DNA from: Acidobacteriota bacterium
GTDB lineage: Bacteria; Acidobacteriota; Vicinamibacteria; Vicinamibacterales; Fen-181
Direction of reading: 5' to 3'
Assembly: GCA_003170135.1 (NCBI GenBank)
Contig: PMZR01000054.1
Span: 498 to 36,401 of the forward strand
DNA length: 35,904 bases
Below are positions 17,401-27,978 of this stretch, one piece after another; within the stretch, counting starts at the first letter, position 1, and each line of letters begins with the position of its first letter. Below the pieces are notes generated by a model. That model saw only the letters and a program-made list of their open reading frames with translations. It was not told the origin of the DNA and made no database searches. The position numbers were made by a program, and so were the translations under genes.

Positions 17401-17440
17401 CGGCCGGACGGCGACGACGGTGATCGAGGTCAAGCGATAA
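11465..17440 (+). CDS. Bacterial alpha-2-macroglobulin family protein
   Basis: A 1991-residue exported protein. A Sec signal peptide (about residues 1-27, ending FAAAQ) is followed by a Big_5-like N-terminal domain (LRIVSAGPTGEI, RVVFAEPMVELG), a long series of macroglobulin domains, and a Gly-rich segment (GANEGGGGGGESGAGTL, about 1253-1269) where the protease bait region is expected. The LGSVATDANGQANVDVKLP and YRIMAVAAD segments precede the thioester domain, whose CxEQ motif is CAEQ at Cys1492-Gln1495. These proteins trap proteases in the periplasm. No clear lipobox is present, unlike E. coli YfhM, so it may be soluble or carry a non-standard anchor. It is followed by pbpC, the classic pairing. 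The start lacks a Shine-Dalgarno. Confidence 0.93.
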   Translation: MTHTGRRRCAFIALSLATAFTCTFAAAQVPATTSALRIVSAGPTGEIGSRAEANEVRVVFAEPMVELGRIPATVTAPFFRIAPAVTGTFRWSGTTILIFTPDPKRPLPYAARYEVTIDVTAQAVSGRRLPRPYTFTFTTPTVHLLQTHWYRRGGSIDGPIVVLMRFNQPVRPADVAAHLAARFEKHEWKVPGIAADDQARLKTIDPQALERFNAKVAAAGAVASATTPVQLKLTSDWDKKRYPASSNLVVFESATTIPPESWTRLTLDTRLPSPAGPATPAQVQEYTVQAENTFFVRGFDCRRGCDPDLRNGVDLRRPVKVGDFANAVKVSDITGPGREQAVAKSKAAKPRPTVERDTAVIPTLEDAGFDAQPPAKTYVVTIDGSLRSTDGQTLGYTWVGAIENWHRTAFTSFGDGHGVWETGGGPVLPFYARNYQNVKQWAQVIAPGALMPTLQQLMVKQFELAPPGEGRLRQLPVTVDKIQSHGLDLSAVLQKTGTGLAWAAVEEGAPVEHAARAYGEGNKPGVRATVVQVTNLGISVKDSPQNTLVFVTRLDNAAPVPGAKVSIIRLDNSVFWTGTTAADGVAIAPQTPLRDQHGYEWDKFAFIVMAEKDGDVAYVGNDWNEGVSPWEFGVPFSLAQASPMLRGSVFSDRGVYRLGEEVHLKAILRHNAPTGVQTLSAGTPVSVTLRDSQDRVVDQRTVTIGKWSSAEWTVQLPADGNLGDYQVLAVLEQDMPAPSEPGARPGRRYGDDRAPYEKTVRGSFLVAAYRRPDFRVDVGLSAQPAIAGTSLKGTVTARYLFGAPMGGRPVSWTFSRSRSFGPPAAVYEHFTSDRWEFVGYSDDERYGGNQELRREEATLSKTGELALELKTTGDAGIPYVYTLEGDVEDVSRQHIANRAQIVVHPAPWYIGVRRPAYFVQQKDGVKTEIVAATPEGAAVTGVPVEITLTQIQWKSVRRAEGGGFASWESHKESIPAGTWSVTTGEQPVPLDITLKNGGYFVLTATGRDKDGHTSITTTSFYALGDGYTAWARYDHNRIDLVPERKTYRPGDTARIMVQSPWEQATALVTTEREGVRSHRQFALTSTQQTISVPVTEEDIPNLYVSVLLVKGRTKVPAETAKPEEVSTGRVRGVATAVAAVDDTSDPGKPAFKLGYVQLNVENLSKHLTVAVRADKNEYRPANTAKVHLEVKDRASKGVASEVTLWAVDYGVLSLTGYQTPDVLGSVYVQKALQVVNEDSRERIVSRRVLTPKGANEGGGGGGESGAGTLRKDFRVLAFWLGSVATDANGQANVDVKLPESLTTYRIMAVAADMQSRFGSADTEVRVNKPVTLKATFPRFLAVGDKAFFGAVVTSQLKEPGSALVTIKTLDPTVLEVTGVAQQTTPIEAGGSVEVRFDAAAKAIGRARVQIAVRVGTETDAFEDVVPVEVLASPETVAAYGEANDAQPTASEKLTIPAGVVAGFGGLHVELSSTAMVGLAEGARYLVEYPYGCAEQRASRALALLLAADLGGTFPLPGIDGAKLRPVVQAALKELQKFQCPSGGFAYWPGDCASTSAYLTSYVLHVFKVAGDLNYDVDAGMRERAYSYLERELAQPPPTNESWWPSYTAWQAFAVKVLAEGGRNQDSNLTRLYGYRDRMPVFALAYLHDALIAKGETTGTRVDEIRRRMANAILPEAGSAHVEELADPYLLWFWNSNVRSTAIALNTMVKGSVGDAPIREIVRWMMAARKNGRWGNTQENALAMEALVAYYRKFESVTPDFRATVKLGSEDLTRQDFKGRSTQAATTDLAMAQLLAKGKPGASYPLTFTRAGAGTLFYTARMRYAADQLFEQGLDSGIAIERSYAPYVESGAAPPATTTYKAGDLVRITLTFQLTKERRFVAVTDPLPAGFEPVESWFQTTARSLSAQQDEQEDVAKGWFSWWQRGGFDHVERHDDRVLLFGTRLAEGRHTFSYIVRATTVGTFRTAPAQAEEMYEPEVFGRTATTVIEVKR

Positions 17441-17490
17441 GCAGGAAGCAGTAGGCAGTCGGCAGTGGGCAGTCGGTAGTCGGCGGTATC
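17441..17490. repeat. Heptamer repeat array between A2M and pbpC
   Basis: Immediately after the TAA stop run seven-base units of the type AGTCGGC (AGTAGGC, AGTCGGC, AGTGGGC, AGTCGGT, AGTCGGC). It is one of several arrays in the window with a 7-base period but a different unit sequence. Confidence 0.8.
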
Positions 17491-17503
17491 GGTGCAGTCG
17501 TGG

Positions 17504-17523
17504 GGCAGGGCTTCAGCCCTGCC
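17504..17523. repeat. Perfect short hairpin GGCAGGGCT/AGCCCTGCC
   Basis: Nine-base arms with a two-base loop, lying between the heptamer array and the pbpC start. There is no T-run, so it is more like a REP-type palindrome than a simple terminator. Confidence 0.75.
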
Positions 17524-17545
17524 GGACGCGAGGAGCGCGAACACT

Positions 17546-19957
17546 GTGACGTGGTTCTTGTCTCGATGGTTCGTGCCGGGCGGCAGCGGTCGTCGCCGCC
17601 TTGTCCGGGCGGGCTCTGTCGCGTTGCTCGTGGCAATCGCGGGCGCCATCTGGCTGCGCGTCGGTCCGGTTCCGGCAGACCTGCTCGACGAGCGACGCGA
17701 CGTCTCCACGGTTGTCGTCGACCGTCATGGGACCGTACTGTACGAAGCGCGCTCGGACGCGGGCACGCGGCAGACGAGACTCGTGGCCGATCGCCTGCCG
17801 CCCGTGCTCGTCGCGGCGACCATCGCTGCCGAGGACCGCCGCTTCCGGCTGCACCCGGGCGTCGATCCGGTGGCGCTCGTGCGGGCGATCGCACGCGACC
17901 TCGTCGCTCGCCGCGTGGTCGAAGGCGGGTCGACGATTACGCAGCAGGTGGCGAAGCTGCTCATGGCCCGACAAGACGCCGCGACGGGCAGTCGTGCCGT
18001 GACCGTCCATCGGGGCTTTGTTGGGAAATGGCGCGAAGCCGTGCTTGCGCTCAGGCTCGAGCATCGCTTCGGCAAATCTGAAATCCTGGCGCTGTATCTG
18101 AACCTCGCGTCTTACGGCAACCAGGTGCTGGGCGTCGAGCGCGCGAGCCAGGCGTATTTCGGTTGCTCCGCGTCGATGCTGACGCCCGCGCAGGCGGCCT
18201 TCCTGGCGGCGTTGCCGCAACAGCCGTCGCGCTTCAACCCGTACCGCGACGGGAGTCGGGCCCGCGCCCGCCAGCGCGCCGTGCTTCGGCAGATGCAGGC
18301 GTCGGGCGCGATCACCGCCGACCAGGCGCGCGAAGCGGCCGGCGAACGTCTTGCGCTGCAGCGGCCGCAGTCGCCCTTCATCGCTCCGCACTTCGTCGAG
18401 ATGGTGCTGGCGTCGCGCGACCGGGGGCCGTCCGACGGCCGCATCGAGACGACGCTCGACGCGGGGCTGCAGTCGGAAGTAGCTGGCATCATTGCCAGTC
18501 ATCGAGATGTTCTCGCCGCGCACGGCGCGAGCAACCTGGCCGTCGTCGTGCTCGACAACGCGACCGGGGAGTGGCTGGCCTGGGAGGGATCCGGCGACTA
18601 TTACGATGCCGCCCACGGCGGCGCCATCAACGGTCCGCTCGCGCCGCGCCAACCCGGCTCGGCGCTCAAACCGCTCACCTACGCGCTGGCGTTCGAGCAG
18701 GGCTATTCGCCGGCCAGCGTCCTGCCCGACGTGCCGACACATTTCCCGACGGCGGAACCTGGCGTGCTCTACAGCCCGCGCAACTACGACGGACACTACC
18801 GCGGTCCGCTGCTGGCGCGTCGCGCGCTGGCCGGCTCGGAGAACGTGCCGGCCGTTGCGCTGGCGTCCGAGTTGGGCGTGCCGGCGCTGCTGCGTTTCTT
18901 CCAGCGGGCCGGCCTGACGACGTTCGATCGCACGGCGGCGTACTACGGAGTGGGGATCACGCTCGGGAACGCGGAGGTGAAGCTGGCCGATCTCGTGGGC
19001 GCGTATTCCGCATTCGCCCGCGGCGGCGAGTGGATTCAGCCGATCGCGGTGAAGCGGACGCCGGAACCCGGCGCCGAGCGCGCATGGTCGCTGGTGTCGC
19101 CGCGCACCGCGTTCTGGATCACGGACATTCTCTCCGACGCCGACGCGCGCGAGTACATCTTCGGCCGCGGCGGCGCGCTCGAGTTTCCGTTCCCAGTGGC
19201 CGCCAAGACCGGCACGTCGCAGGCCTACCACGACAACTGGACGATCGGATACACGCAGGCGGTGACCGTGGGCGTGTGGGCGGGGAACTTCGATCGCACG
19301 CCGCTGCGCGACTCGACCGGGGTGACCGGCGCCGCGCCGATCTTTCACGCGGTGATGCTGGCGGCCGAACGGCGGTCGGATGTCGGCGAGTCGATGCTGG
19401 CGGATCGCGCGCTTGCGGCGGCGCCCGACGGGATGGAGCGGGTCGAGATCTGCGCGCTCTCCGGCATGCGCGCGAACCCGTGGTGTCCGGCGCGCATCCA
19501 CGAGTGGTTGCCGGCCGGCGGGGAAGCGCTGCCGTGCAGCTGGCACCACGCGAGCGACGAAGGGCTGCTGACGATCTGGCCGCCCGAGTACCGGCAGTGG
19601 GCAACGGAGCACGGACTGATGCAGGTTCCCGGTCCGCGCGCGATCGCCCGCGCCGCCGCGGCGGGCGTCGGGCGCGCCGCGGTTCCCGCGCCACGCAACC
19701 AGCGGATGGAGATCACCAACCCGCCCGACGGCGCCACGTATTCGATCGACCCGACCCTGCGACGGGAATTCCAGGCGCTGGCCCTTCGCGCGGTGACACC
19801 CGAGGCCGGGAGCGTCGAGTGGCGCGTGGACGGCGTGCGAATCGGGGACGGCTCGTCTGACGTCGCGCAGATGTGGCCGCTCGCGCCTGGAGCGCACGTG
19901 ATCACGGCGCAGGATGCACGGGGGCACTCGGCGCGCGCGACGATCGTGGTCCGGTAG
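17546..19957 (+). CDS. pbpC: Penicillin-binding protein 1C (bifunctional transglycosylase/transpeptidase)
   Basis: An 803-residue class A PBP. The GTG start was chosen because AGGAG lies 10 bases upstream and the product then opens with a basic stretch and a membrane anchor (about residues 23-39). The GT51 domain has the catalytic-Glu motif IAAEDRRFRLHPG (Glu96) and EGGSTITQQVAKLL. The transpeptidase has Ser372 in PGSALKP, the SEN triad (GSENVPAV) and Lys554 in AAKTGTSQAY. The C-terminal BiPBP_C domain is present (about 720-803; NPPDGATYSIDP). It polymerises and may crosslink peptidoglycan in the periplasm. Pairing with an alpha-2-macroglobulin is widespread and suggests protection or repair of a breached envelope. 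Confidence 0.95.
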   Translation: MTWFLSRWFVPGGSGRRRLVRAGSVALLVAIAGAIWLRVGPVPADLLDERRDVSTVVVDRHGTVLYEARSDAGTRQTRLVADRLPPVLVAATIAAEDRRFRLHPGVDPVALVRAIARDLVARRVVEGGSTITQQVAKLLMARQDAATGSRAVTVHRGFVGKWREAVLALRLEHRFGKSEILALYLNLASYGNQVLGVERASQAYFGCSASMLTPAQAAFLAALPQQPSRFNPYRDGSRARARQRAVLRQMQASGAITADQAREAAGERLALQRPQSPFIAPHFVEMVLASRDRGPSDGRIETTLDAGLQSEVAGIIASHRDVLAAHGASNLAVVVLDNATGEWLAWEGSGDYYDAAHGGAINGPLAPRQPGSALKPLTYALAFEQGYSPASVLPDVPTHFPTAEPGVLYSPRNYDGHYRGPLLARRALAGSENVPAVALASELGVPALLRFFQRAGLTTFDRTAAYYGVGITLGNAEVKLADLVGAYSAFARGGEWIQPIAVKRTPEPGAERAWSLVSPRTAFWITDILSDADAREYIFGRGGALEFPFPVAAKTGTSQAYHDNWTIGYTQAVTVGVWAGNFDRTPLRDSTGVTGAAPIFHAVMLAAERRSDVGESMLADRALAAAPDGMERVEICALSGMRANPWCPARIHEWLPAGGEALPCSWHHASDEGLLTIWPPEYRQWATEHGLMQVPGPRAIARAAAAGVGRAAVPAPRNQRMEITNPPDGATYSIDPTLRREFQALALRAVTPEAGSVEWRVDGVRIGDGSSDVAQMWPLAPGAHVITAQDARGHSARATIVVR

Positions 19958-19993
19958 GCTCACGGTGCGATCGCGGCACGCGCGGTGGCAAAG

Positions 19994-20773
19994 TCATTGC
20001 CCGATCAGATCGGCGACCGAGTCCACGACCAGATCCGGCGCGGGCGATCCCGCAAGGTCACCTTCCTCGAACTTCCCGGTCCGCACCAGCACGCCGCGCA
20101 TGCCCACCCGCATCGCGGCCAGGACGTCGCAGGCGAGATCGTCGCCGATCATCGCGACCTCCGCGGCCGGCAGGCCGAGGTCGGCGACCACCGCGTCGAA
20201 GATCGCCCGCTCGGGCTTGCCGAAGACGAGCGCCTGCTGGCCTGTCGCCGATTCGAGCGCAGCGAGATATGGGCCGACATCGAGGAGCAGTCCGCGCGCG
20301 GCGCGCCAGTAACTGCTGCGACCCAGGCCGACGAGCCGGGCGCCGCCCTGGTGCACGAGCCGGAAGGCATGGTTCAGGCGCTCGTAGGTCCACTCGTCCG
20401 CCAGGTCCCCCACGACGACGGCCTGCGGCTTCACATCGTCGTGGCTGACACCGGCGAAGTCTTCGAGCGCGGCCGCCCGAACGAGCAGGTGCGCCGACCA
20501 GCCCTGCGCACGCAAGTACCGTGCGGCCGCATAGCCTGGGGAAAAGACCTGGGCGGCGGCGGCGTCGAACCCAAGCCGCGTGAGGTTTGCGGCGATGGCG
20601 TCCCGCTTGATGGATGTGGTGTTCGTGAGGAAGCGAACCCGTATCCCGGCGGCGCGCATGGCCGTCACCGTGTCCGCCGCGCCCGCGATCGGCCGCTGCT
20701 CCTCGTAGAGCACGCCGTCGAGATCGAAGACGACGGCACGGATGCCGCGGAGAGCGGGATGGAGGATGGGCAT
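19994..20773 (-). CDS. HAD-superfamily (class IIA) sugar or nucleotide phosphatase
   Basis: A 259-residue HAD hydrolase of the NagD/LHPP type. Motif I is FDLDGVLY (nucleophile Asp17, acid Asp19), motif II is LTNTTSIKR, motif III Lys is in FGKPERAIFDAV and motif IV is MIGDDLACDV. The cap between motifs II and III is of the C2 (class IIA) type. The substrate is unknown; relatives dephosphorylate small phosphosugars or pyrophosphate. The start was placed at MPILHPALRG; the extended frame upstream reads through a repeat-rich stretch. It is a lone minus-strand gene, ending 36 bases from pbpC, which converges on it. Confidence 0.9.
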   Translation of the reverse strand: MPILHPALRGIRAVVFDLDGVLYEEQRPIAGAADTVTAMRAAGIRVRFLTNTTSIKRDAIAANLTRLGFDAAAAQVFSPGYAAARYLRAQGWSAHLLVRAAALEDFAGVSHDDVKPQAVVVGDLADEWTYERLNHAFRLVHQGGARLVGLGRSSYWRAARGLLLDVGPYLAALESATGQQALVFGKPERAIFDAVVADLGLPAAEVAMIGDDLACDVLAAMRVGMRGVLVRTGKFEEGDLAGSPAPDLVVDSVADLIGQ

Positions 20774-20789
20774 GGTGAGAGTGTAAGGG

Positions 20790-20853
20790 AGGAAGCGGGG
20801 AACGGGGAACCGGCTCAGGGGGCTCATGGCTTATGGCTTACGGCTTACGGCCT
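20790..20853. repeat. Two adjacent heptamer repeat runs upstream of the HAD gene
   Basis: The first run has units of the type GGAACGG (GGAAGCG, GGAACGG, GGAACCGG); the second has GGCTTAT, GGCTTAC, GGCTTAC, GGCCTGA. They lie 17 bases or more upstream of the HAD gene start, in the gap before the NTF2-like gene. Confidence 0.65.
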
Positions 20854-20912
20854 GACTTGGCTCAGGGCCTAAGCGAGCGCTGACAGACACGCGCGCGACC
20901 ATCATTCGCCGT

Positions 20913-20941
20913 TTGACTATGACGGGTGACGCGCGTAGAAC
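20913..20941 (+). promoter_or_regulatory. Candidate sigma-70-type promoter for the NTF2-like gene
   Basis: TTGACT (20913-20918), a 17-base spacer and TAGAAC (20936-20941), giving a leader of roughly 88 bases to ATG 21036. The -35 box is the best match to consensus I see in the window. Confidence 0.45.
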
Positions 20942-21035
20942 GTGACTGTCGGCTTGACCGAAGGGAGATTCCGGCCGTAAGCACCGGCGTCCGCGGGCGT
21001 TCGCCAGCTCAAATCAATTTTACACGGAGGCCAAG

Positions 21036-21476
21036 ATGCGTCGCTTGCTACTCGGTTCGCTGCTCGTGTCAGCGGTGCCCTGTTCTGATCTGGCCCAGGC
21101 GCCGATTCCGACCGATCCTGTTGGAATCGTCCGCGAATACGTCGCTGCCCAGAACCGCGGCGACGTCGATCACATGCTCACCCTCGTCGCGGATCCGGCC
21201 GAGATTCACTTCGGCCTTTCGAATCCTTCCCCGACCGGCGGCGTAGCATCCGAGAACCACTCGCAGCTCCGCGCCCGGTTTACTCGGATTGTGAAGAGCC
21301 TTCCGAACGCGCGTACCGAGGTGCTCGAAGTCATCTCGAATGGCTCCGTCGTCGTGACGAAGGAACACACCACGGGTTTGCCCGGTGACGGGTCTGATAC
21401 CGGGGTGGCGATGTACCGTGTGCGAAGCGGCAAGATCGACCTGCTCTGGCTTGTGAGTTCGCTCTCTGGGTCGTGA
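21036..21476 (+). CDS. Exported NTF2/SnoaL-like protein
   Basis: A 146-residue protein with a signal peptide (MRRLLLGSLLVSAVPCSDLAQA) and then a cone-shaped NTF2-like fold: IVREYVAAQNRGDVDHMLTL is the typical first helix pair, followed by alternating strands (ARTEVLEVISNGSVVVTKEHTTG, VAMYRVRSGKIDLLWLV). Such domains bind small ligands or act as isomerases, but catalytic residues cannot be assigned here. GGAGG lies about 8 bases ahead of the ATG. A lipid anchor at Cys16 is possible but the lipobox (AVPC) is weak. Confidence 0.75.
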   Translation: MRRLLLGSLLVSAVPCSDLAQAPIPTDPVGIVREYVAAQNRGDVDHMLTLVADPAEIHFGLSNPSPTGGVASENHSQLRARFTRIVKSLPNARTEVLEVISNGSVVVTKEHTTGLPGDGSDTGVAMYRVRSGKIDLLWLVSSLSGS

Positions 21477-21510
21477 GGTGCGCACAGGAGTCGTCACGGC
21501 GCTCGTGATG

Positions 21511-21539
21511 TTACGACACTGACGTGGTTCAGGTCGTAA
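21511..21539. promoter_or_regulatory. Stem-loop between NTF2-like and zinc-ribbon genes
   Basis: TTACGAC and GTCGTAA form a perfect outer 7-bp stem; inside, CTGA and TCAG extend it past a single unpaired A, with a CGTGGT loop. No T-run follows, so it may be a 3' stability element or a leader structure of the zinc-ribbon gene. Confidence 0.5.
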
Positions 21540-21560
21540 ACCAGGTTCGCGCGAGGAGGA

Positions 21561-21830
21561 ATGATGGGTCGTTTCTTCAATGCAGTCAAAGCTGGTGTGG
21601 CGGGCATGACGGAGGGTACGCAACCACGTGAGTACACCGTCGCTGGCCGGCCCGTGCGATGTCCGCACTGCGGTCACGAGAGGTTCACCCCCGGGCGAGC
21701 CCTCCTCAATACGGCCGGCCGCACGTTCTTCAACCTGGACTGGACCGATCCGTCGGCGACGACTCTGGTGTGCAGCGAGTGCGGCCGTATCGAGTGGTTT
21801 GCCCAGGAGCCGGATTCCACCGGCGCGTAG
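21561..21830 (+). CDS. Small zinc-ribbon protein
   Basis: An 89-residue protein with two CxxC knuckles, CPHCGHERF (about residues 34-42) and CSECGRIEWF (about 71-80), the layout of a nucleic-acid-binding or structural zinc ribbon. The middle part reads ALLNTAGRTFFNLDWTD. A strong AGGAGG (21554-21559) precedes two consecutive ATGs; the second (21564) has the better spacing. The function is unknown. Proteins of this shape are often annotated as DNA-binding zinc ribbon, without evidence of DNA binding. Confidence 0.75.
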   Translation: MMGRFFNAVKAGVAGMTEGTQPREYTVAGRPVRCPHCGHERFTPGRALLNTAGRTFFNLDWTDPSATTLVCSECGRIEWFAQEPDSTGA

Positions 21831-21857
21831 CGCTCGAAACGAACCACCGGGGGGATC

Positions 21858-24220
<2,363 letters not shown>

Positions 24221-24221
24221 G

Positions 24222-24306
24222 GTAGTGCTTGGTGCTTGGTGCTCAGTGCGAAGTGCATCGTGCGAATGCGAAGTGCGGCGTGCGACGTGCGCAGTGCGAC
24301 GTGCGT
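24222..24306. repeat. Heptamer array between clpA and grpE
   Basis: Units AGTGCTT, GGTGCTT, GGTGCTC, AGTGCGA, AGTGCAT, CGTGCGA, then AGTGCGG, CGTGCGA, CGTGCGC, AGTGCGA, CGTGCGT. It is the same family as the array at 23435-23605, so grpE is bracketed by related arrays. It begins within two bases of the grpE start codon and ends 8 bases from the clpA stop. Confidence 0.85.
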
Positions 24307-24314
24307 CCCAAGGC

Positions 24315-26795
<2,481 letters not shown>

Positions 26796-26805
26796 GCTCT
26801 CTCCC

Positions 26806-26868
26806 TACCGCCTTCCGCCTTCCGCCCATCGCCTCGTCTACTGCCTGCTGCCTGCTGTCTATTGCCTA
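26806..26868. repeat. Heptamer array between clpS and clpA
   Basis: Units TACCGCC, TTCCGCC, TTCCGCC, CATCGCC, then CTGCCTG, CTGCCTG, CTGTCTA, TTGCCTA. The last unit overlaps the clpS stop codon (26866-26868). It begins about 10 bases before the clpA start. Confidence 0.8.
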
Positions 26869-27183
26869 TTCCGGTTCCAGCGTCGCCTGCAGCGGAAAGT
26901 CGTGCTGGCGGGCGAGCGACTCGACCGCCTCGACTTTCGTTTCCGCGATCTCGTAGGGGTAGATGCCGCACACGCCGCGGCCCTGCGTGTGTACCAGCAA
27001 CATGATGCGATGCGCCTCGGCCGGCCGCTTGAAGAACACCGTTTCGAGCACCTCGACGACGAAATCCATCGTCGTGTAGTCGTCGTTGAGCAGGATGACC
27101 TGGTACAGCTCGGGCTGCCTGACCTCCGGCCGGGTCTTCTCGAGGGTCTCGCCGTCAGGACGCTGCTGCTGGTTGATGCTCAT
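26866..27183 (-). CDS. clpS: ClpS adaptor for N-degron substrates
   Basis: A 105-residue protein: a flexible N-terminal tail (SINQQQRPDGETLEKTRP), then the ClpS core with YQVILLNDDYTTMDFVVEVL (substrate-binding Asn-Asp-Asp) and IMLLVHTQGRGVCGIYPYEIAETKVEAV, the usual hydrophobic-pocket and ClpA-docking strands. It delivers proteins with destabilising N-terminal residues to ClpA. The start at 27183 (MSINQQQ) matches family length; the Met 13 codons upstream would add RIRDRRAPP. It is the first gene of the clpS-clpA-grpE group. Confidence 0.94.
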   Translation of the reverse strand: MSINQQQRPDGETLEKTRPEVRQPELYQVILLNDDYTTMDFVVEVLETVFFKRPAEAHRIMLLVHTQGRGVCGIYPYEIAETKVEAVESLARQHDFPLQATLEPE

Positions 27184-27226
27184 GACTGTGACCGGAGGCG
27201 CGCGCCGGTCCCGGATACGCAATCCT

Positions 27227-27232
27227 AGTATA
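27227..27232 (-). promoter_or_regulatory. Candidate -10 box for clpS
   Basis: TATACT on the minus strand in the context GCTATACTAG, about 44 bases ahead of the clpS ATG. The same GCTATACTAG string precedes the NifU-like gene at 33016-33021. No good -35 box is visible. Confidence 0.45.
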
Positions 27233-27298
27233 GCGCCGGCTCTGTGGGACGGCCGGCTCTGGTCGGGACCGCCGGCGCCTGCGTGGCACCGGCTGTGC

Positions 27299-27304
27299 TA
27301 TAGT
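27299..27304 (+). promoter_or_regulatory. Candidate -10 box for the tetR operon
   Basis: TATAGT with a weak -35 region, placing the transcription start near 27311, just ahead of the inverted repeat at 27315-27328. Confidence 0.4.
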
Positions 27305-27314
27305 CGAAACAGAA

Positions 27315-27328
27315 TGACCCGGCGGTCA
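27315..27328. promoter_or_regulatory. Candidate TetR operator
   Basis: TGACC-CGGC-GGTCA, an inverted repeat at the predicted transcription start of the tetR-tolC-emrA operon and 41 bases before the tetR ATG. The TGACC-N4-GGTCA shape is common for TetR-family operators. Autorepression is inferred. Confidence 0.5.
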
Positions 27329-27369
27329 GTCGGCTGAACCAAAGGTCACAGCTCCGAAGTTCCACCTGC

Positions 27370-27978
27370 ATGGTCCCATCCAAGAAGCAACTCCTCACGC
27401 AGTTCCGCACGTCGGGCATCCTGCAGGCAGCGCGCAGGGTGTTCGGCGAAAAGGGCTACGAGCGCGCGACGATCGACGACATTGCCCGCGCGGCCGGGGT
27501 GGCGAAAGGGACCGTCTACCTGTATTACCGGTCCAAGCGCGACGTCTACTGGGAATCGCTGCGCCAGGGCATCCTCGATCTGAGCGACGACACGGTCCGC
27601 CGGATGAACGGCGCCGGCACGCTCGAGGAGAAGGTGCGCGCCTTCGTCACGAGCAAGCTGGAGTACTTCGACGCGCACAAGGACTTCTTCAGGATCTACC
27701 AGCCGGAATTCCGGAAAGCGCTCGTGCAGCACACGGCGTTTCAGAAGCAGCTGGACGGCGCGTACCTGGAACAGGTGCGGCTGCTCGAGCTGGCCATCCG
27801 ACAGGCGGTCCGCAAGGGCGCGATCCGGTCCGTCCCGAGCCGTGCCGTGGCCTTCGCCGTATTCGACATCACGTGGGGGCTCATCACGCAGCGGCTGCGT
27901 GGCTGGTCGGAAAGCTCCATTGCCGAAGACGTCTCATTCGCAGTAGACCTGTTATGGAAAGGAATGACCGAGCGATGA
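27370..27978 (+). CDS. TetR/AcrR-family transcriptional regulator
   Basis: A 202-residue repressor. The N-terminal helix-turn-helix (residues about 14-60) has AARRVFGEKGYERATIDDIARAAGVAKGTVYLYYRSKRDVY, the standard TetR signature. The C-terminal half is an all-helical ligand-binding domain (FVTSKLEYFDAHKDFFRIY) resembling the TetR_C_6/AcrR-like group. Its stop overlaps the tolC start in an ATGA junction, so it is co-transcribed with the efflux genes and probably represses its own operon through the inverted repeat at 27315. The inducer is unknown. The start lacks a strong Shine-Dalgarno. Confidence 0.94.
   Translation: MVPSKKQLLTQFRTSGILQAARRVFGEKGYERATIDDIARAAGVAKGTVYLYYRSKRDVYWESLRQGILDLSDDTVRRMNGAGTLEEKVRAFVTSKLEYFDAHKDFFRIYQPEFRKALVQHTAFQKQLDGAYLEQVRLLELAIRQAVRKGAIRSVPSRAVAFAVFDITWGLITQRLRGWSESSIAEDVSFAVDLLWKGMTER

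Noticed and set aside
17513..19963. 816-codon open frame on the minus strand
   Set aside because: Antisense shadow of pbpC, Arg-rich with no recognisable motif.
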